Positions 28,770 to 35,989 of a stretch of DNA of 64,000 nucleotides are shown here, in pieces. Numbering within the stretch: position 1 is the first letter of the stretch; each line of letters starts with the position of its first letter. Made by a program: the position numbers and the translations under genes. The stretch is from contig NZ_FWXY01000007.1 of assembly GCF_900176365.1 (NCBI RefSeq), positions 143,334 through 207,333 of the forward strand, read 5' to 3'. The notes beneath the pieces were generated by a model. The model was given only the letters and a program-made list of their open reading frames with translations, was not told the origin of the DNA and did not search any database. The stretch comes from Desulfocicer vacuolatum DSM 3385. Lineage in GTDB: Bacteria > Desulfobacterota > Desulfobacteria > Desulfobacterales > Desulfobacteraceae.

Positions 28770-29678
28770 TTGAAAAAGGATGAAAATTTAAACCGTTACC
28801 CGCTGAAAAGCCTTGAAATCATCTACCGGGACAAGGAGCTTGTTGTGGTGAATAAACCGGCAGGCCTGTTGGTTCACAGAAGTGCCATGGACAGACATGA
28901 AACTCAATTTGCCCTGCAGATGACAAGGGAACAGGTCGGTGGGCGGGTGTTCCCGGTTCATCGGCTGGATAGACCCACCTCCGGGCTTTTGGTTTTTGCG
29001 TTGAACCGCCATGGGGCCCGGGAACTTTCCCGTCAATTTGAAAATAAACAGGTGAAAAAAGTTTACCTGGCCGTGGTTCGGGGATATCTCCAGGGAGCTG
29101 GCACCATTGATCATGGTTTGGAAAATATTAAAAAAGGTAAAATAAAAACCAAAGTTACCTGTGACACCATCCCGCCTTTGCATGGAAACGGGTTTGAGGG
29201 GGCCACTACTGTCCAGGGGCAGGTATCCCAAGGCAAGGAACAAAAAAAAGACCGCACAGCACTGCCATGTTCAAAACAGGCTGCCATTACCGATTATGTG
29301 AATCTGGCAACGGTGGAGCTGCCGGTGCGTGTGGATAAATATCCCACTTCCAGATATTCCCTTGTGGCATTATATCCCGGCACGGGACGGCGGCATCAGC
29401 TTCGGCGACACATGAAGCACATCTCCCACCCCATTGTGGGGGATACCATCTATGGAAAAAGCCGTCACAATGATTTTTTTAAACATACGCTTCACTGTAA
29501 AGGTCTGCTTTTGTGTGCCGTGAATATCTCTTTTGTTCACCCGGTCACCGGAACAAAAATAAATTTATGGGCAAGGCCGGATGATCGATTCCAGGGGGTG
29601 CTGGACCGTTTGGGATGGAAAGATGCTTTGGCAAATTTCAAGAAAAATGCCAATAATTTAAGCCAGGCACCACACTGA
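28770..29678 (+). CDS. truC: RluA-family RNA pseudouridine synthase, TruC-like
   Basis: A 302-residue pseudouridine synthase; TruC modifies U65 of tRNA. The catalytic Asp is in the signature VHRLDRPTSGLLVFA, preceded by VVVNKPAGLLVHRS; the C-terminal PGTGRRHQLRRHMKHISHPI motif is TruC-like, as is the absence of an S4 domain. A ~50-residue low-similarity insertion around residues 110-180 is longer than in E. coli TruC. The start is TTG 28770 with AAAAAGGATG upstream. The TruC assignment rather than another RluA member is by motif resemblance. Confidence 0.82.
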   Translation: MKKDENLNRYPLKSLEIIYRDKELVVVNKPAGLLVHRSAMDRHETQFALQMTREQVGGRVFPVHRLDRPTSGLLVFALNRHGARELSRQFENKQVKKVYLAVVRGYLQGAGTIDHGLENIKKGKIKTKVTCDTIPPLHGNGFEGATTVQGQVSQGKEQKKDRTALPCSKQAAITDYVNLATVELPVRVDKYPTSRYSLVALYPGTGRRHQLRRHMKHISHPIVGDTIYGKSRHNDFFKHTLHCKGLLLCAVNISFVHPVTGTKINLWARPDDRFQGVLDRLGWKDALANFKKNANNLSQAPH

Positions 29679-29716
29679 TGGGATGCCAACCGAACATCTG
29701 TATTGTGGGAGGGGGG

Positions 29717-29806
29717 ATATGAAATACTCCGCAGATCAGCAGTGTATTTCAAGCTTTTTTGTGGGCACAGCCGGGTCAAAACGCGGTGTGCCCGTGGCAG
29801 TTATAT
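29717..29806 (+). repeat. Interspersed two-stem repeat, family A, copy 8
   Basis: A 90-bp copy between truC and the convergent ybaK-like gene. Its terminal TTATAT supplies, on the minus strand, the final ATA TAA (Ile-stop) of that gene. Stem 1 is partly mismatched; stem 2 is GGGCACA...TGTGCCC, a different pair set from other copies with pairing kept. Confidence 0.82.
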
Positions 29807-30289
29807 TTTTATTATTTCAGGGGACTGATTGCAGTGCTCCATGAATTTCATAAGATCGGCAGGGGTAATGGTGGTGGTGGCTGTGTTCACCAGGGGATGA
29901 AAATTGAGCAGATCATTTTCCATCAGATCCTGGTCCAGTATTATTTTCACAGGCTGGTCCTGGATATTGATCACAGCAAAGGGTGTCACTGCACCGGGAA
30001 TTACGCCAAGCACTTCCATGAGGAGATCCGGTTTTCCAAATGAAGGGCTTTTGGCGCCTATCTTTTTTGCCAGTTCTTTGATTTTAACGGGTTTATCTGA
30101 AAGCGTGACCACCAGGAAGAGATTTTTCTTTTTGTCCTTAAAAAATAAATTTTTACTGTGAACTCCTTCAATTCCTTCATGGTGTTGATCGGCCTCTTCA
30201 ACGGTGAATACCGCCGGATGCTCATGGTTCTCATATTTGATACCGATATTTGATAATACGTCCAATAATTCCTCTTGGCTTTGCAGCAT
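29801..30289 (-). CDS. YbaK/ProX-type aminoacyl-tRNA editing protein
   Basis: A 162-residue free-standing editing domain of the YbaK/ProX/PrdX superfamily, which deacylates mischarged tRNA such as Ala-tRNA-Pro. The family pattern is visible: YENHEHPAVFTVEEA at the N-terminus, HSKNLFFKDKKKNLFLVV with the conserved KNLF lysine, and VIPGAVTPFAVINIQDQ. The best start is ATG 30289, with GAGGAAC upstream; an ATG at 30301 is possible. Its last isoleucine and stop codon lie in a family A repeat. PrdX (ProX)-like is the likeliest subgroup. Confidence 0.85.
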   Translation of the reverse strand: MLQSQEELLDVLSNIGIKYENHEHPAVFTVEEADQHHEGIEGVHSKNLFFKDKKKNLFLVVTLSDKPVKIKELAKKIGAKSPSFGKPDLLMEVLGVIPGAVTPFAVINIQDQPVKIILDQDLMENDLLNFHPLVNTATTTITPADLMKFMEHCNQSPEIIKI

Positions 30290-30472
30290 GTTGTTCCTCA
30301 TTATGGGTTTGATTTTGTGAGAAGATGTGCTCATTGTGTTCATTTCCAGGCCGTTGCAATCATGATACCATGACAATCCATTTAAAAAAACAGACAATAT
30401 GTAGCGCTGTGACCGTTGAAAATCAAGTTATAATCTTTTTTGATAATAAATTTCAAGATTCAAGTCTTGATG

Positions 30473-30501
30473 TTGACTTGGGTGAAAAGGGAAACTATAC
30501 T
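30473..30501 (+). promoter_or_regulatory. Strong sigma-70-type promoter upstream of crcB
   Basis: TTGACT at 30473-30478 and TATACT at 30496-30501 are separated by exactly 17 bp. This is one of the best promoter matches in the window. Transcription would start near 30508 and run into the hairpin-T structure at 30528-30566 before reaching crcB. Confidence 0.7.
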
Positions 30502-30507
30502 GATTTT

Positions 30508-30568
30508 AGCCTTGCAAAGGGCAGGACACTCCCACCGGAATGAATCTGGTGGGAGTTTGCTTTTTATT
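30508..30568 (+). ncRNA. Candidate small RNA or attenuator leader between promoter and terminator
   Basis: The roughly 60-nt transcript expected from the promoter at 30473-30501 has no plausible reading frame. It ends in a 9-bp perfect stem and a T-rich tract. It could be an independent small RNA or a terminator-controlled leader for crcB, whose start is 45 bp downstream. It does not match the fluoride (crcB) riboswitch consensus as far as I can tell. Confidence 0.4.
30528..30566 (+). terminator. Intrinsic terminator (or attenuator) upstream of crcB
   Basis: ACTCCCACC (30528-30536) pairs perfectly with GGTGGGAGT (30548-30556) around an 11-nt loop, followed by TTGCTTTTTATT. Because it lies after a strong promoter and before crcB, read-through or anti-termination would be needed for crcB expression from that promoter. 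Confidence 0.75.
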
Positions 30569-30610
30569 CCGGCGGTGGATCATTAAGAACGGCATAAAAG
30601 GAGTCTTATC

Positions 30611-30988
30611 GTGTTGCAAAAATTGTTTTGTATTGCATTGGGCGGTGCACTGGGGACATTGGCCAGATACGGTCTGTCCGGCGCTGTTCAGAAATGGCTG
30701 GGATCAGATTTTCCCTGGGGAACGGCTGCGGTAAATATTCTGGGAAGCTTTCTTTTTGGGCTGCTCTGGGCCTTTGCCATGGGCAGGGGAAATTTAAATA
30801 CGGACCTTCGTTCCATGCTTTTTGTCGGTTTTCTTGGTGCATTTACCACATTTTCCACCTTTATTTCTGAAACAGGTCAACTGATGGCAGCCTCCCAGAT
30901 ACTCATGGGAATGGGTAATGTCATGTTTCAACTTCTGGTGGGAGCCGGGATGTTTTTTGTGGGCATGGCATTGGGACGGGCCATATAA
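30611..30988 (+). CDS. crcB: Fluoride exporter CrcB/Fluc
   Basis: A 125-residue four-helix membrane protein that exports fluoride as a dual-topology dimer. Motifs: GGALGTLARYGLSG near the N-terminus, TAAVNILGSFLFGLLWAF with the conserved Asn, and GFLGAFTTFSTFISET with the fluoride-coordinating Phe box. The start is GTG 30611, with AAGGAG 7 nt upstream. The final ATA TAA comes from a reverse family A repeat. The next gene encodes DUF190, a frequent CrcB neighbour. Confidence 0.95.
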   Translation: MLQKLFCIALGGALGTLARYGLSGAVQKWLGSDFPWGTAAVNILGSFLFGLLWAFAMGRGNLNTDLRSMLFVGFLGAFTTFSTFISETGQLMAASQILMGMGNVMFQLLVGAGMFFVGMALGRAI

Positions 30989-31070
30989 TTGCCATGGGCG
31001 GACCGTATTCTGATCCGGCTTGGCCACAACAAAGATAAAAATTCTCCACAGATTTTCGGAGTATTTCATA
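30983..31070 (-). repeat. Interspersed two-stem repeat, family A, copy 9 (reverse)
   Basis: A reverse-strand copy between crcB and the DUF190-RNase HI gene. Its ATATAA end supplies the last codon and stop of crcB. Stem 1 (ACTCC-like arms) is degenerate but visible. Confidence 0.82.
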
Positions 31071-31094
31071 AAAAAAATGGAGTGATACAGATAG

Positions 31095-31958
31095 ATGCAA
31101 ACTGAAATGGAACTGCTTCGAATTTACATTGGTGAGAGTCAAAAATATGGACGCAAACCCCTTTATGAAGCCATTGTGGAAGAAGCACACAAATTCGGCC
31201 TGGCCGGCGCCACGGTGACCCGGGGTATCATGGGATTTGGAAAACACAGCGAAATTCGCACTTCAAAGATTTTAAGGCTTTCCCAGGATCTGCCCCTTGT
31301 GATTGAAATTGTTGATGCTCCCCACCGGCTGGCGCAATTTGTCCCTGTACTTAACGACATGATCACCCAGGGGCTTGTTGTATCTGAAAAAGTTAATGTT
31401 TTAATTGATCGCCATGGCCGGGAAGAACCGAAAAAATCCTCTCCGGTGCCCGGGAAAAAATCCCCGGGGATGTCCACGGATGATATTCATATTTATACAG
31501 ACGGTTCTGCCATTGGAAATCCGGGACCCGGCGGTTATGGTATTATTTTGATCCTTGACGGTGAAACCATGGAGTTTGCCCAGGGGTTTCAATACACCAC
31601 TAACAACAGAATGGAAATGCTGGCTGTAATAACGGCCCTGGAAAAAATTCCGGACATCCACAGGAACAGAAAGGTGATTGTGCACAGCGATTCCCAGTAT
31701 ACCATTAACGGCATCACCAAAGGGTGGGCCAAAAGCTGGAAAAAACGCGGATGGAAAAAAGCAGATGGAAAACCTGCGTTGAATCCTGACTTGTGGAAAA
31801 GAATGCTTGCCGTCACTGAACAATATTCCGGTTTGACCTTTAAATGGATTAAGGGGCATGCCGGGCATCCATTGAATGAACGGGTGGATGAACTGGCCAA
31901 CAGGAGTGCGCGAAGCAGTGTGGGGCTTCTTGTGGATGAGGGATATACCCGCGCCTAA
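31095..31958 (+). CDS. DUF190 - ribonuclease HI fusion protein
   Basis: A 287-residue protein with two parts. Residues ~1-115 (MELLRIYIGESQKYGRKPLY; GATVTRGIMGFGKH; LPLVIEIVD) match DUF190, a PII-like fold often encoded beside crcB. After a charged linker (~116-135), residues ~136-280 are a complete RNase HI: IYTDGSAIGNPGPGGYG, NRMEMLAVITAL, HSDSQYTINGI, WIKGHAGHPLNERVDELAN, with all four catalytic acidic residues. RNase HI removes RNA from RNA-DNA hybrids. GGAG lies 12 nt upstream of ATG 31095. The fusion is a continuous frame. Whether fluoride-linked regulation touches the nuclease is unknown. Confidence 0.9.
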   Translation: MQTEMELLRIYIGESQKYGRKPLYEAIVEEAHKFGLAGATVTRGIMGFGKHSEIRTSKILRLSQDLPLVIEIVDAPHRLAQFVPVLNDMITQGLVVSEKVNVLIDRHGREEPKKSSPVPGKKSPGMSTDDIHIYTDGSAIGNPGPGGYGIILILDGETMEFAQGFQYTTNNRMEMLAVITALEKIPDIHRNRKVIVHSDSQYTINGITKGWAKSWKKRGWKKADGKPALNPDLWKRMLAVTEQYSGLTFKWIKGHAGHPLNERVDELANRSARSSVGLLVDEGYTRA

Positions 31959-32017
31959 TCCCCCGAAAAAAGGATATATTATTAAAGGCAATGCATCCAT
32001 TGCCAAAGGAGTTTTGC

Positions 32018-33283
32018 ATGGAGGGGCACACCACCGCCATAAATAACGCAATGGTGATCACCATGGAGCCCGGGCAACCTATCCTGGAACAGGGCTCTAT
32101 TTTGGTTGAAGGAGATTGCATTGCCGATGTCAGAGCCGGGTCAGATTTTTCTGCAGCACCCCACCGTGACATCATTGACGGCACCAACCTCCTGGTGATG
32201 CCGGGCCTTGTGAACTGCCATACCCATCTGCCCATGTCTCTTTTCCGGGGACTTGCCGATGATTTACCCCTGGATGTCTGGCTCCAGGAGCACATGTTTC
32301 CTGCTGAAGCTGCCCAGATGACACCTGCTGTTGCTGAAAAATGGGCGTTTCATTCCTGTGGAGAACTGCTTTTATCCGGTACCACCTGTTGTTGTGACGG
32401 TTATTTTTATGAAGATCATGTGGCCAGAGGGGTTGAAAGATCGGGCATTCGGGCGGTATTGGGCCAGGGGGTCATGGATTTTCCTGCCCCCGGGGTTCCA
32501 GATCCCGGAGAAAATATCGCAGTTGCTGAAAAATTCATTGATAAATGGAAAGATAAAAATCCTCGAATCCATCCTTCTGTTTTTTGTCATTCGCCCTACA
32601 CCTGTTGCGCGGACACCCTGAAAAAAGCCAAAGAAATGGCGACGTCCCAGGCGGTTCTTTTTCAAATTCATGTGGCAGAAACCCGCAATGAAATGGCGCT
32701 TGTGTTGTCCAGCCAGGGAGGCCGTGCATCATCTGTGGTCCAATATCTGGACGGGCTTGATATTCTGGATGACCGCACCCTTATGGTTCATTGTGTCTGG
32801 CTGGATAAAGAGGATATTGGTATTGTAAAGGCAAGAAAATCTTCCGTGGTGCATTGTCCTGAAAGTAACATGAAGCTGGCATCGGGAATTTCGCCGGTGT
32901 TATCTTTCATGGCAGCGGGTATGGATGTGGGGCTTGGCACAGACGGCAGTGCCAGTAATAATAACCTGGATCTTTTTTCAGAAATGGATATGGCGGCAAA
33001 GCTTCAAAAAACGGCCCTGGATGATCCCTGTGCTCTTAAGGCAAAATCCGTGGTGGAAATGGCCACCCTGGGCGGTGCCAGGGCCCTGGGGCTGGACCGG
33101 CATATTGGCTCCCTTGTTGTGGGAAAAAAGGCAGATCTCATTGCCATTGATCTGCGTAGTCCTCACCTGGTGCCCATGTATGACCCTTTTTCCGCGCTGG
33201 TTTACAATGCCAGGGGATCGGATGTGATTCATGTGATGGTGGATGGCGTTTTTCGAATTAAAGACAGGGTGTGGGGCGATTAG
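32018..33283 (+). CDS. mtaD: 5'-methylthioadenosine/S-adenosylhomocysteine deaminase family amidohydrolase
   Basis: A 421-residue metal-dependent amidohydrolase that deaminates methylthioadenosine, S-adenosylhomocysteine or a related nucleoside. Metal ligands are visible in VNCHTHLPMSLFRGLADD, FQIHVAETRNE and VHCVWLD, and the catalytic Asp in LGTDGSASNNNLDLF. ATG 32018 has AAAGGAG 7 nt upstream; an ATG at 31991 would bury that site. The substrate can differ within this family (for example 5'-deoxyadenosine). It follows the DUF190-RNase HI gene by 59 bp and is followed by a family C repeat. Confidence 0.9.
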   Translation: MEGHTTAINNAMVITMEPGQPILEQGSILVEGDCIADVRAGSDFSAAPHRDIIDGTNLLVMPGLVNCHTHLPMSLFRGLADDLPLDVWLQEHMFPAEAAQMTPAVAEKWAFHSCGELLLSGTTCCCDGYFYEDHVARGVERSGIRAVLGQGVMDFPAPGVPDPGENIAVAEKFIDKWKDKNPRIHPSVFCHSPYTCCADTLKKAKEMATSQAVLFQIHVAETRNEMALVLSSQGGRASSVVQYLDGLDILDDRTLMVHCVWLDKEDIGIVKARKSSVVHCPESNMKLASGISPVLSFMAAGMDVGLGTDGSASNNNLDLFSEMDMAAKLQKTALDDPCALKAKSVVEMATLGGARALGLDRHIGSLVVGKKADLIAIDLRSPHLVPMYDPFSALVYNARGSDVIHVMVDGVFRIKDRVWGD

Positions 33284-33284
33284 T

Positions 33285-33383
33285 GAGTCAGATCTTATTG
33301 ATTTACCATTTACAAAATTCAGACCGCCATATTTTATAAGTGGTACATTAGATAAACGGTAAATTGAAAACTGCTGACTCCCT
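33285..33383 (-). repeat. Family C palindromic repeat, copy 2 (inverted relative to copy 1)
   Basis: The reverse complement of 28508-28606 with few differences, beginning 2 bp after the mtaD stop. The two copies flank truC through mtaD as a 4.8-kb inverted arrangement. Terminal GAGTCAG/CTGACTC and inner TAAATGGTA-type arms are kept. Confidence 0.7.
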
Positions 33384-33399
33384 AAGTACACCAAGGTGG

Positions 33400-33624
33400 A
33401 TGCAGCAAGAGAGATCACCCGGTTTTTGTTTGATCCTTGATAACTCCATCTCTTATCTTGCCTTCAGGTTCAACGTGGAAGAGGTCATGGCGGAATATCC
33501 CGGGTTGCTTAATGTAGCCAGGGATTATCTGAACGCCTTTATCCAGCCGGAGCAGATTATGCCCACCGATGTTAAAATTCTTACCGGATGGTTAAAGGAG
33601 CAGCTAAAGCCCCTTGAAGGTTGA
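33400..33624 (+). pseudogene. Unidentified short reading frame or gene remnant before the attachment site
   Basis: A frame ending at a TGA at 33622-33624 has protein-like composition in its last 50 residues (VEEVMAEYPGLLNVARDYLN; TDVKILTGWLKEQLKPLEG). The upstream part runs into the family C repeat, and no good start or ribosome-binding site is visible (ATG 33487 is possible). It may be the tail of a gene truncated by the repeat. Family not recognised. The rest of 33625-33808 shows nothing identifiable. Confidence 0.25.
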
Positions 33625-33808
33625 TATTTTCACATTCGAGAGAACAGAACGGCTGGGTAACCGCCTGTGGGTGTTGGCACGGCCTTTTCAATTCTCTGTA
33701 GACAATGAAATTTTCACAGTTTTAAAAGTGGGTGCACTTTGCAGAGGTTTGAGGGGGGGACAAAAATAAAAAAGGCTGAAAAGCGCTGAAACGCCCGTCA
33801 ACCCTGTG

Positions 33809-33859
33809 TTTAAGTGGTGGGCCGTGAAGGGATCGAACCTTCGACCTACTGATTAAGAG
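33809..33859. repeat. attL: 51-bp direct repeat of the tRNA-Lys 3' half
   Basis: Identical over 51 bp to 49841-49891. It contains the tRNA-Lys 3' half from the anticodon loop (CTCTTAA on the minus strand) to CCA, without the 5' half, so it is a truncated tRNA copy and the left boundary of the integrative element. Crossover in the anticodon loop is usual for tyrosine integrases. Confidence 0.93.
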
Positions 33860-33908
33860 GAATCCAGCTAAATTTTACATGTTAATAAAAACAATAGGTT
33901 ATATTGAT

Positions 33909-33929
33909 GTGTGATACATAATATCACAC
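33909..33929. promoter_or_regulatory. Perfect inverted repeat beside attL
   Basis: GTGTGATA and TATCACAC (8 bp each) flank CATAA, 50 bp inside the left boundary and downstream of the integrase. No T-tract follows, so it is more likely a protein-binding site (for example Xis or a directionality factor) than a terminator. Role inferred. Confidence 0.4.
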
Positions 33930-33955
33930 AGGTTCACACAAATTCACTTAATTTT

Positions 33956-33974
33956 ACTACAATCCTGCTACATT
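33956..33974 (+). promoter_or_regulatory. Candidate integrase arm-type site, left
   Basis: ACTACAATCCTGCTACATT matches 16 of 19 bases with 49780-49798 near the right boundary, in the same orientation. Paired sites just inside both attachment repeats are the arrangement expected of integrase arm-binding sites. Function is inferred from position only. Confidence 0.45.
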
Positions 33975-33978
33975 AAAT

Positions 33979-35004
33979 TTAAATAACCGGCAATTTGTCC
34001 ACTTGCTTTTTTTTGTGGTCCATTATGAGGTGAATATAATGATTTCTTGTCACGGTTATATCACTATGCCCTAAATTTTCTTGCACCGTCACCAGATCGG
34101 CACCATTCATAATCAACCACGCCCCATATGTTCGGCGCAAATCATGAAAAGTGCATTTAACACCGGATTTTTGAGAAAATTTTGTGAATCCGTGTGAAAT
34201 CCAGTCAACAAGCCACGGGGAATTTTTATTATTAAGCAGGAGAAACTCTTTTCTATGCAACTTCATAATTTGCCGGAAAAAATCCATTGATGCACGGGGA
34301 AAAGGAACAACTCTAAATTTTTTTGATTTTGTGGGATTTGTCGGGCTACTCGCAATAGTTATGGTTTGTTGTTTAAGATCCACATCCTTTTTTTTAAATT
34401 TGCATATTTCACCGGCCCTTGCTCCGGTGTAAAGAGCAACCTTTACTAAGTTTTGCCAAACTGGGGGCATACATGCCAATAAAATTTGAACTTCTGCTTC
34501 TGACAATGCACGCACCTTATTTATGGTTTCCCTGGCTTTGTCGATATTATGGCAGGGAGATTGATGGATATATTTTTTTTTAACGGCCTGGTTAAATAAT
34601 GTGTTGATATGTCTTAAAAAGCAATTTGCCGTGGCAACGGCCTTTTCCTTCAACAATTCATTATACCATTGATCAATATCATTTTCCTTAATTTCATTCA
34701 GGTATTTATCACCGTTGAGATATTTCAGCAGGCTGTTATAGGCTAATTTATCGTTTGCAATGGTTTTTTTTGCCCTTCGGTGTTCCCTCAACTGTATATA
34801 TTCATTGAACCAATCGCTCAATCTAATTGCCTGTTGGAGGGGTGTTCCCACCAGACAATAAGATTTTTCCACAGCATCATAGTGCTTTTTGATGCACACG
34901 GCAGCGGCTTTGTCACCTAACTTTGTGCTTTCCTGGATTCTCCTTCCATTTCTATCTTTGTAGGATACCCAATAATATTTTCCCCGCTTATAAATCGTGG
35001 CCAT
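33979..35004 (-). CDS. int: Tyrosine recombinase / phage integrase
   Basis: A 341-residue site-specific recombinase that should insert and excise the element at tRNA-Lys. The N-terminal AP2-like arm-binding stretch (YKRGKYYWVSYKDRNGRRIQ), SAM-like core-binding domain (~60-150) and catalytic domain are present, with Arg in TGARAGEICK, His-x-x-Arg in FHDLRRTYGAW, the LGHSDITVTRNHYIH segment and the nucleophilic Tyr near its end. ATG 35004 with an AGGA site is preferred over an upstream start. It is the last gene of a three-gene minus-strand unit with the repressor. Confidence 0.95.
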   Translation of the reverse strand: MATIYKRGKYYWVSYKDRNGRRIQESTKLGDKAAAVCIKKHYDAVEKSYCLVGTPLQQAIRLSDWFNEYIQLREHRRAKKTIANDKLAYNSLLKYLNGDKYLNEIKENDIDQWYNELLKEKAVATANCFLRHINTLFNQAVKKKYIHQSPCHNIDKARETINKVRALSEAEVQILLACMPPVWQNLVKVALYTGARAGEICKFKKKDVDLKQQTITIASSPTNPTKSKKFRVVPFPRASMDFFRQIMKLHRKEFLLLNNKNSPWLVDWISHGFTKFSQKSGVKCTFHDLRRTYGAWLIMNGADLVTVQENLGHSDITVTRNHYIHLIMDHKKKQVDKLPVI

Positions 35005-35005
35005 T

Positions 35006-35302
35006 TTATTGTTTTCCTGTTTTTGGTGTGATGAGATCAGGGGCGAGTGGGATACACAGTTTGCAAGGAGTGTACCCGGCTCTTTTTGCATCTTCCTCCG
35101 ATTTGAATAAGACTATGCAATTTTTGCAATTGTAATATCGACACCCCTTTTTATGATAAATCTTTGAATGAATATTGCCATGGTAATAATTTTTAGTGGT
35201 TATTGTGATTCTCGGGGGCAAAGATTTACTTTTTTCATTTAATATGGGGGTCGGGAGAGACAAAACCATAAAACAAACCAGATAAGAAATAGTTTTTCTC
35301 AT
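35006..35302 (-). CDS. Small exported protein with Ada-like zinc-binding motif
   Basis: A 98-residue protein. The N-terminus is basic then hydrophobic (residues ~4-20, ISYLVCFMVLSLPTP), like a signal peptide. Residues ~40-85 carry HGNIHSKIYHKKGCRYYNC, NCIVLF and GYTPCKLC, a four-cysteine pattern resembling the Ada metal-binding domain found in small secreted or nuclease-associated proteins. It lies between repressor and integrase with 1- and 3-bp gaps, so all three are co-transcribed. Its role is unknown; phage superinfection or DNA-entry functions are only guesses. Confidence 0.7.
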   Translation of the reverse strand: MRKTISYLVCFMVLSLPTPILNEKSKSLPPRITITTKNYYHGNIHSKIYHKKGCRYYNCKNCIVLFKSEEDAKRAGYTPCKLCIPLAPDLITPKTGKQ

Positions 35303-35305
35303 TTT

Positions 35306-35671
35306 TCATGCCAACTTCTGTCTTTTGATCACTTCTTCCCACAATTTTTCCTTTTCAACGTATTTTAGTACGTCTCGCCTTTGTTCATCAGTCATTGATT
35401 CCAGCATTTTTATTATTTTTTCGGTGGGATCATTTGCAGCTGGTATGCATTCCTCGCCTTTTCCATACAACAACCAATCCATACTTACATTCATTGGGTT
35501 ACACAGTGTAATTATTTTATTCAGATCAATATTTCCCCGTCTTTTCCATGCTGATATTGTTGTTGGTTTTATTTCAAGGATTTTTGCAAGTTCGGCATCG
35601 GTCTTTAAATTCAAGATTAATTTTACCCTCATTAAAATATTGTGCACATGGAGTACATTATCTCTTGACAT
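35306..35671 (-). CDS. CI-like phage repressor, helix-turn-helix
   Basis: A 121-residue protein with an N-terminal HTH of the phage CI repressor type (LNLKTDAELAKILEIKPTTI, then SAWKRRGNIDLNKI and SMDWLLYGKGEE) and a short acidic helical C-terminus, without a peptidase-type self-cleavage domain. It is about half the length of lambda CI, so it may need another partner for induction. ATG 35671 has GAGAGG upstream. It is divergent from the xis-like gene and probably controls both directions by binding the inverted repeat at 35697-35712. Confidence 0.88.
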   Translation of the reverse strand: MSRDNVLHVHNILMRVKLILNLKTDAELAKILEIKPTTISAWKRRGNIDLNKIITLCNPMNVSMDWLLYGKGEECIPAANDPTEKIIKMLESMTDEQRRDVLKYVEKEKLWEEVIKRQKLA

Positions 35672-35694
35672 AGTTACCTCTCGTAAACTATAAG
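35665..35694 (+). promoter_or_regulatory. Candidate rightward early promoter
   Basis: TTGACA at 35665-35670 and TATAAG at 35689-35694, 18 bp apart, point toward the xis-like gene. A palindromic site starts 3 bp downstream. The -35 lies inside the first codons of the divergent repressor gene. Confidence 0.45.
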
Positions 35695-35696
35695 TT

Positions 35697-35712
35697 GTTA
35701 TATACACATAAC
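35697..35712. promoter_or_regulatory. Candidate repressor operator
   Basis: GTTAT-ATACAC-ATAAC is an inverted repeat in the 93-bp gap between the divergent repressor and xis-like genes, overlapping the expected start of rightward transcription. It is the most natural operator for the CI-like repressor; inferred from position and symmetry. Confidence 0.4.
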
Positions 35713-35764
35713 GTCATCTAACTTCACACACTATAACATAAAACCCATCGGAGAGGTATTCAAG

Positions 35765-35974
35765 ATGTCAAAAAAAATTACACCACGTACAAATCTCACA
35801 ACAGCAATTACCCCCTGGTTAACCCTTAAGGAAGCGGCGGCATATCTCAAACTCAACCCTCGGACTTTAAATAATTATGTCTCTCGTGGTTTGATCCCGA
35901 TTTCTGTGAGCAAGACCACCAACACCAAACGTTTTCACAAAACGGACCTTGATCAATGGCTGGGGAAAAAATGA
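35765..35974 (+). CDS. Excisionase-like helix-turn-helix protein
   Basis: A 69-residue MerR/excisionase-family winged HTH: WLTLKEAAAYLKLNPRTLNN followed by YVSRGLIPISVSK and a KRFHKTDLDQWL tail, the standard pattern of small phage excisionases and DNA-binding domains of the helix-turn-helix 17 type. GGAGAGG lies upstream of ATG 35765. It is the first rightward gene of the element, so it could be a recombination directionality factor or an early transcription regulator. Confidence 0.85.
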   Translation: MSKKITPRTNLTTAITPWLTLKEAAAYLKLNPRTLNNYVSRGLIPISVSKTTNTKRFHKTDLDQWLGKK

Positions 35975-35989
35975 ATTCATCTTCCCCAA

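Noticed and set aside
30398..30610. Fluoride riboswitch upstream of crcB
   Set aside because: The conserved segments of the crcB motif could not be found; only a promoter and a terminator-like hairpin are visible.
33809..33859. Second functional tRNA-Lys gene
   Set aside because: Only the 3' half is present; the 5' half is replaced by element sequence, so it is an attachment-site copy.
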